Shown piece after piece: positions 59,273-64,000 of a stretch of 64,000 nucleotides of DNA (its first letter is position 1; the number at the start of each line of letters is the position of its first letter). Origin of the DNA: Gossypium raimondii (Eukaryota; Streptophyta; Magnoliopsida; Malvales; Malvaceae); the NCBI RefSeq assembly GCF_025698545.1, contig NC_068572.1, forward strand, positions 2,542,001 to 2,606,000, in the 5' to 3' direction. A program made the translations under genes and the position numbers. The notes below the pieces were generated by a model. That model saw only the letters and a list, made by a program, of their open reading frames with translations. It was not told the origin of the DNA and did no database searches.

Positions 59273-60095
59273 ATATGTATTGTTCGAGGAATCACAAATT
59301 AAAATTAAATTTAAATCATTACAACACAACGGAATAAGAACTTGTACAATCTAGACTAAAGGCAACAAAATATACTAAAACTCACATATGATGATAAAAA
59401 TTAAGCCTAGAACCCGAACCCAATATGATTTAAACTCGAATTGAAAGCCCGAAACTCGTAATTCTATTCATAATCCAGTTCAGAAATTTTGTTCGCGTAG
59501 TCTTTACTAAAACAGTCATAACTTGAGCTCCCAAACTTAAAATCGAGTGATTCAAAGTGCGTTTCGAAGCTAATAGATAGATCTTCGAACGCCATGAAGA
59601 TATCTTAACCAAGAAATGCCTGGATCCCATCTAAAAAGTCGTCGAAAGTCTCATGATATCCCAAAATTGAGAATTGACAGCTTCAGTAAATAGAATTTAA
59701 TAAATTCCCTATCATTAGGACCCAAAGCATCTGCCTTCGCTAACTGAACCAAGGCCTTATTGGCACAACTCAAGTTCTTTTAATTTATAATGAGCCGAGT
59801 AAACATATTACGTCTTTTAAGAAGACTATATCAAACTTTTAAATTAATATTAGATATCGTTTAATCAAATATATCTCATAAAACTAACAAATCTTTTTCC
59901 AACAATGACAAAATTAATATTTTACCCTAATTTGAAATATCTATGCAATACTTTTCCCTCATTTGAAATTTTGCATGCTTCTACCAATCTTTTAACAAGA
60001 CAATATCAAGATATCGTTTAATCAAATATATCTCATAAAATTAACAAATATTTTTCCAATGATGAAAAATTAATATTTTTCCTAGTTTGAAAATA

Positions 60096-60113
60096 TATAT
60101 ATATATATATATA
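60096..60113. repeat. (TA)n tract in unit B promoter region
   Basis: TATATATATATATATATA, expanded relative to the short CATATATATGC at the same place in unit A (51061-51070). Confidence 0.85.
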
Positions 60114-62222
60114 TGCAATACTTTTCCCCTCATTTGAAATTTTGCATGCTTCTACCAATCTTCCTCAAAAGTCAAAGACCCTCATCTATGAATACATTAT
60201 GTTGTAACGTACCGTAACTTGTGAGGCAGTTCTATTATTGGTTTCTACGTTTTTTTTTTTTTTGTTTTAGAGAGAGGAAAGAACATTAATGTAAAACATG
60301 ATCAATTTTCCAAGATGTAGATATGAATGTTGAGTCAAACTGGTTGATTTCCAATTTCTGTAAATTAGGTGTTAAAGAAATTGATTTAGTCATTGTAATA
60401 AATATCATAAATTGCGGAGACTAAGGAAAATCCAATAAAACTCTGAAGAAATTCAATAAAATTTCCAAATTTTGGAAAAAGGATCTTAAAATATTATAAA
60501 AATTAAAAATATATATTAGATTTTTTAATAAAACGAGTTTATCAGTTAACAATTCAAAAACAATAAAATTTCCTCTTTCTTTCTTTCTTTTTTTGCAAAA
60601 TATAAAAATATAAAAACTCAAAAATTCATTAAAAATTATAACAAAAGATATATATTTATTAGAAAATTAAAAAAATATTAATTAACAGTTCATTATATAA
60701 AAGAGTTTTTTTCTGACACTTCTCTTTTGTAAGTTTTATTAGAAAATTCGTCTTTCTACAAATTCTTTTAAAGTGATATTATACCATTTAAAAAACATTT
60801 CAAAAAATCTTTTCCTTAATGACTTTTGATGAATATTATTGTTTTCATTTTAAATAAATTTGTTTTATAATTTTAATGGATTTCATGAATTTTTTATTTT
60901 TGTATTTTTTGATGTTTTGAAAAATATTTATTTTACCTTTTTTAATGATAAGATGTCATGTTATTATTTACCGAATGTGCATGAGACTTATGCACCGATA
61001 GTGTATCAAATATTTTCCCATAAAATAAATAAAAGACAATTAGAATTCAAAAGAAAAAAACTAAAAATAAATAAATTATAAAATAAAGAAAATTGTTTGT
61101 TTATGTTTTTTTTCAAAATTGTAATTATACTTAATTTAATTAAATTAGAAAAGTTATTAGATGTAAATGAGTGTATAATATGCTTTGGATGTATTTAAAA
61201 ATTAAGGTTGTCACACTATTTTATTGGTGTCTAAAAATCATAGATTTTAGGATCATACTATATTATTTATTAAGCCACTAACCGAGTTGGTGTCACCCTC
61301 AAACGGGTCACCAATTCGGTCAAAAAATTACGGAAATGCCCAGTAATTAAAAAAAATATTATTCAAACGTATTTTAGCCTTTTCATATTAACAAAAACCA
61401 ATTAAAATATGCACTAATTAGATTTGTAAAATATTAAATTTATCACTCAACTAAAACTTTATTTTAATTTGTTTCATATTTTTATTTTAATATACGCAAT
61501 TTATTGTCTACATTAATTGTATAATTAGTTTCACACCATACATTTCATTATTTATTGTATATTACTTTTTAACAAGCATTTGTGTTTTAAATATGTGGTT
61601 TACATGCATACGCATGTGATAAAATTTTAATTTTTACGAATTTCTATGACTATTAATAATCCACCGAACCCTTAAAACAAAGGATAATATATTTTAAACT
61701 CACTCAAACCCATATTTTTTAAATATTGTAATAACAACTATGTCAACTAAATTGAAAGTAAATTATCATTTTGTAGCAAATAGGAAAAATATTAATTTCA
61801 TGATATAAATTTAATTAAATGATGTGACTTTTTTTTTAGAAAAATAAAATGTAGTGTTTTCTAGACACATGACATGGTCAATCTATCTCATTTAATTTGT
61901 GAATATGTTATTGATTAGATTGAATGCAACAATTCAAAATTTTTTAAAGTGTTACAAGTAAAATGATAAGTATACATTCGAGGAACCACAAATATCAAAC
62001 TATAACAATATGTATTGTTCGAGGAATCACAAATTAAAATTAAATTTAAATCATTACAACACAACGGAATAAGAACTTGTACAATCTAGACTAAAGGCAA
62101 CAAACTATACTAAAACTCACATATGATGATAAAAATTAAGCGTAGAACCTGAACCCAATATGATTTAAACTCGAATTAAAAGCCCGAAACTCGTAATTCC
62201 CTTCATAATCCCGTTTAGAAAT

Positions 62223-63703
62223 TGATACGACCCCGCCCCGGGAACGCTCTTGGACTAGCTCCCAAAGTGTTGCTCACAATCCATTGCGAGTTGAAGTAGT
62301 TCGATCCCAGCTGGTTGAGCTTAATTTAGCTCAAATCTTAGCTCAATGAGCTCGAACCAGCTCATTTTCAGTTCATTTTTAATTTATGTTTTTATATAGA
62401 TGCTGGAATAAAATTAAGTGCGTTGGTTTAATTAGTTATTCAGTTTAAATAATTAATTTGTCATAATCTAGACATAATAATTAAATTAAGTGTTTAATTA
62501 TGCTTTTAATTAATTATGAGTGTTTTAAATATGTGCTAAGCTATTACAAAGAATTAATATGTTTTGTCGAATTTAATGTGCAGAATTTTAATGTTATTTG
62601 CTGCCAAATTTATTGTGTCTAAAATGCATTTGATTAGTTTGCTGCAGGTACACTACACTTGGACGTTTTAGGTGCATGAATGGAATTAAAAGAAGATACA
62701 TGCAAGGGACGACAGATGCATGTTTGGGGAATTAAAGTTAGCTGCTGTTTGAAGTCTTTTAGGTGACCATTCAGTCAAGGGAGCTGTTGTTTGAAGTCTT
62801 TTAGGTGACCATTCAGCCAAGGGAGCTGCTGTTTCATGCTTCCAAGATGTCCATTCGGCTGAACTTATTTCATTCACATTGCTGGACATATTTTCACATG
62901 TATTGGCTGTTCATTTTCAAGCTTTCACACCTTAAAGGACTGCTCAGTATCTCCTTAATTACTGGTCACTTTTCAGCAATAGTTGCAACTTAAATAAGCT
63001 CCTTTATGCACATCAACCGAATCTATCTGCTGCCATGCATTTTCCAAGCTTCCAAGTATATTGGTTATTCTAGAAGCTGACCATTGGAGCTCCCTATTCA
63101 GCTGAACCTTACCAGCAAAATTAAATGAATTTTTAAGAAAAACATTTGACTATTCAGCTAGCTTAGTCCTTGCTTATAAATAGTTGAAAATTTCATTTTA
63201 TAAAGGACTTTTAAACCTTAATGAATTGCTGTCAATTTGTGGAGAGATTTCTTCTCTTAAATTTCGTCCAAAAACTTTATTGACTTATCTAACTAGTTAG
63301 TGACGTCAACCCATTTTTGTTCAACCGAACTTATCACGATTTCGGTGGTGTTCATCCTAAATTATACCAAGGTTCCTATCTATTATAGATAGTGGGTCGA
63401 GGTTTCCCTATCCATCTCATAAACAACTTTAGAACCTATAAGTTTCAGGTCAACCTTCAATTGAAGTGTTGGTTCACTCTTGTTCTTAAGTTACCATTTT
63501 AATTCTAATTACCGAGTTTTCTTTTATTTTACAACCAAGCCTCAATAATTCGATTAGCCATCTTATTCTTAAGCCTATCCTTGACACCCTTAAACCACAT
63601 TTAGCCTAACATCCGACTTCATTCCATCTCAAATGATTCTTTTTTGTTTTAACGATTGGGCAACTATACGACTCGGATTAATCAACGAGGCCGGGGCGTA
63701 TCA
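62223..63703 (+). mobile_element. solo LTR of a second family (1481 bp) in unit C, TSD GAAAT
   Basis: Begins TGATACGACCCCGCCCCGG and ends GCCGGGGCGTATCA, so the tips are inverted (TGATACG / CGTATCA). Flanked by GAAAT at 62218-62222 and 63704-63708. Unit B shows the unoccupied site at 59483-59487. Unrelated in sequence to the two TGTCGAAAC LTRs. No coding region. A three-copy 42-bp tandem repeat lies inside. Confidence 0.92.
62741..62866. repeat. three-copy 42-bp tandem repeat in the second-family LTR
   Basis: GCTGCTGTTTGAAGTCTTTT, GTGACCATTCAG... repeats at 62741 and 62783, and in diverged form at 62825 (GCTGCTGTTTCATGCTTCCA). Because 42 is a multiple of three, the minus-strand frame shows a repeated 14-residue word, which is not evidence for a protein. 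Confidence 0.85.
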
Positions 63704-64000
63704 GAAATTTTGTTCGCATAGTCTTTACTAAAACGGTCATAACTTGAGCTCCCAAACTTAAAATCGAGTGATTCAAAGTGCGTTTCGAAGCTAATAGATA
63801 GATCTTCGAACGCCATGAAGATATCTTAACCAAGAAATGCTTGGATCCCATCCAAAAAGTCGTTGCAAGTCTCATGATATCCCAAAATTGAGAATTGACA
63901 GCTTCAGTAAATGGAATTTAATAAATTCCCTATCATTAGGACCCAAAGCATCTGCCTTCGCTAACTGAACCAAGGCCTTATTGGCACAACTCAAGTTCTT

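Larger units (their letters stand above)
55361..60291 (+). repeat. array unit B, truncated at its left end
   Basis: Begins TTTAAACAGTTAAAGTGATA, equivalent to position 46649 of unit A, so about 0.5 kb of the unit is missing at the left. It runs to GAACATTAATG, the GST start codon position, at 60291, where unit C follows directly; the resulting ATG is followed at once by TAA. It holds a solo LTR (56613-59272). Compared with A it lacks a short segment around the first LTR site (about 55790). Confidence 0.93.
60292..64000 (+). repeat. array unit C (runs past the window end)
   Basis: Starts TAAAACATGATCAATTTTCC directly after unit B and follows unit A in order to AGGCCTTATTGGCACAA at the window end, so about 0.5 kb including the promoter part is outside. 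It has a ~30-bp deletion near 60770 (A has TTTTAGATTTTTATTGATTT there) and a solo LTR at 62223-63703. Whether a GST gene follows cannot be seen. Confidence 0.92.

Overview
The window is nuclear DNA of a flowering plant. Evidence: many-exon genes with GT-AG introns, AT-rich intergenic DNA, and plant-specific families (tau glutathione S-transferase, phytepsin-type aspartic protease with a saposin-like insert, plant P450 reductase, plant RNase III-like protein). The repeats also look plant: solo LTRs, MITEs with long inverted repeats, tRNA-derived SINEs and LINE RNase H remnants. The repeat families resemble those I associate with cotton (Gossypium, Malvaceae); that assignment is inference and was not tested.

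Layout. 1-2.2 kb is part of a long terminal repeat with a five-copy ~109-bp internal tandem array. 2.2-12.4 kb is gene-poor, with related direct repeats, SINEs, a small inverted-repeat element and two decayed LINE RNase H domains. 12.65-15.13 kb (+) encodes a 326-aa tail-anchored protein with a syntaxin-6-type N-terminus and no SNARE motif. 19.3-20.0 kb (-) is a single-exon 240-aa plant protein of unknown function. 22.4-27.2 kb (-) is a 17-exon NADPH-cytochrome P450 reductase (711 aa). 30.0-34.6 kb (+) is a 14-exon mitochondrial dihydrolipoyl succinyltransferase (471 aa). 37.3-41.7 kb (-) is a 13-coding-exon vacuolar-type aspartic proteinase (514 aa) with an inferred 5'UTR intron. All exon chains close in frame with standard splice sites.

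46.15-64 kb is the most unusual part. A ~2.76-kb unit, ending exactly at the start codon of a tau GST gene (51.25-52.89 kb), occurs three times: once in front of the GST, and twice more (55.36-60.29 and 60.29 to beyond 64.0 kb) without a GST behind it. The second and third copies therefore carry the GST promoter and leader but no gene. Each copy holds one solo LTR at a different position, with a clean 5-bp target duplication, and the other copies keep the matching unoccupied or nearly unoccupied sites. The left end of the second copy cuts into exon 2 of an RNase III-like gene (53.8-55.36 kb), ending its reading frame two codons later.

The genes do not form a pathway. They are neighbouring eukaryotic housekeeping or stress genes (endomembrane trafficking, ER redox supply, TCA cycle, vacuolar proteolysis, detoxification). 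I saw no CRISPR, operon or prokaryotic system. The observations most worth checking are the disrupted RNase III gene and the repeated GST promoter unit with its three independent LTR insertions.
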